41,995 nucleotides of DNA. Source: Rhodospirillales bacterium. Lineage in GTDB: Bacteria; Pseudomonadota; Alphaproteobacteria; Acetobacterales; Acetobacteraceae. Shown piece after piece: positions 41,883-41,995 of the stretch; the first letter of the stretch is position 1, and every line of letters begins with the position of its first letter. The stretch is taken from assembly GCA_028869995.1 (NCBI GenBank), contig JAGWQN010000087.1, positions 1-41,995 on the forward strand, in the 5' to 3' direction. The translations under genes were made by a program, and so were the position numbers. The notes under the pieces are model-generated. The model saw only the letters and a program-made list of their open reading frames with translations, had not been told where the DNA came from and made no database searches.

Positions 41883-41995
41883 GTCGTTGTGCTCCCCTGT
41901 GGCGCCCTCCCGCGCGTCGCGAGGGCGGGGGCAGGATAGGCGAGGGGCGCCGGTTCCTTCCAGCCGCGCCGCGCCCGCGCTATGCTGCGGCGGAA

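Overview
The window is GC-rich DNA with densely packed, often ATGA-coupled genes, and looks like an alphaproteobacterial chromosome. Rhodospirillales/Acetobacteraceae is my best guess, based on family repertoire and codon bias only. It is an accessory, catabolic region that has been cut repeatedly by mobile elements. No rRNA, tRNA or CRISPR array was seen.

Left edge (1-3906): the end of an IS110-type element sits in a relic of a Mu-like transposable prophage. The relic keeps a ParB-like gene start, a Ner-like regulator, a divergent repressor and a secreted cargo protein. Its terminus appears to have split an acyl-AMP ligase gene that was the third gene of an operon with an acyl carrier protein and a protein of unknown function.

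Middle left (4135-15542): a PYROXD2-type flavoprotein; a three-subunit molybdenum hydroxylase (2Fe-2S, Mo and FAD subunits; the FAD subunit carries a PaoB-like cysteine loop); a gamma-glutamyltransferase; a glutamate-1-semialdehyde-aminomutase-like enzyme; a D,D-carboxypeptidase; and a DapA-superfamily lyase/synthase.

Decay zone (15790-19370): a CsoR-like repressor that has lost its metal ligands, a fragment of a copper P-type ATPase, an intact DUF302 protein, a Spy/CpxP-like periplasmic protein, a small membrane protein and a broken serine recombinase. It reads as an eroded metal-resistance island.

Catabolic core (19790-33871): a complete branched-chain-amino-acid-type ABC importer with a flavoprotein gene downstream. 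Facing it is an operon of isochorismatase-like protein, HyuA, HyuB and a PEP-mutase/isocitrate-lyase-family lyase. Divergent from that is an operon of LeuC-like and LeuD-like hydratase subunits and a GntR/HutC regulator. Together they suggest uptake of a small cyclic amide or imide, ATP-dependent ring opening, hydration of a maleate-type diacid and retro-aldol cleavage to central metabolites. This proposed pathway is the most interesting content of the window.

Right part (34239-41882): an IS5-family element (TA-flanked) next to an IS3 remnant; an M81 (MlrC-like) metallopeptidase gene divergent from a penicillin-acylase-family gene; a threonine-synthase-like gene cut off by an IS66 remnant; about 670 bases without a recognisable gene; and a branched-chain amino acid aminotransferase at the right edge.
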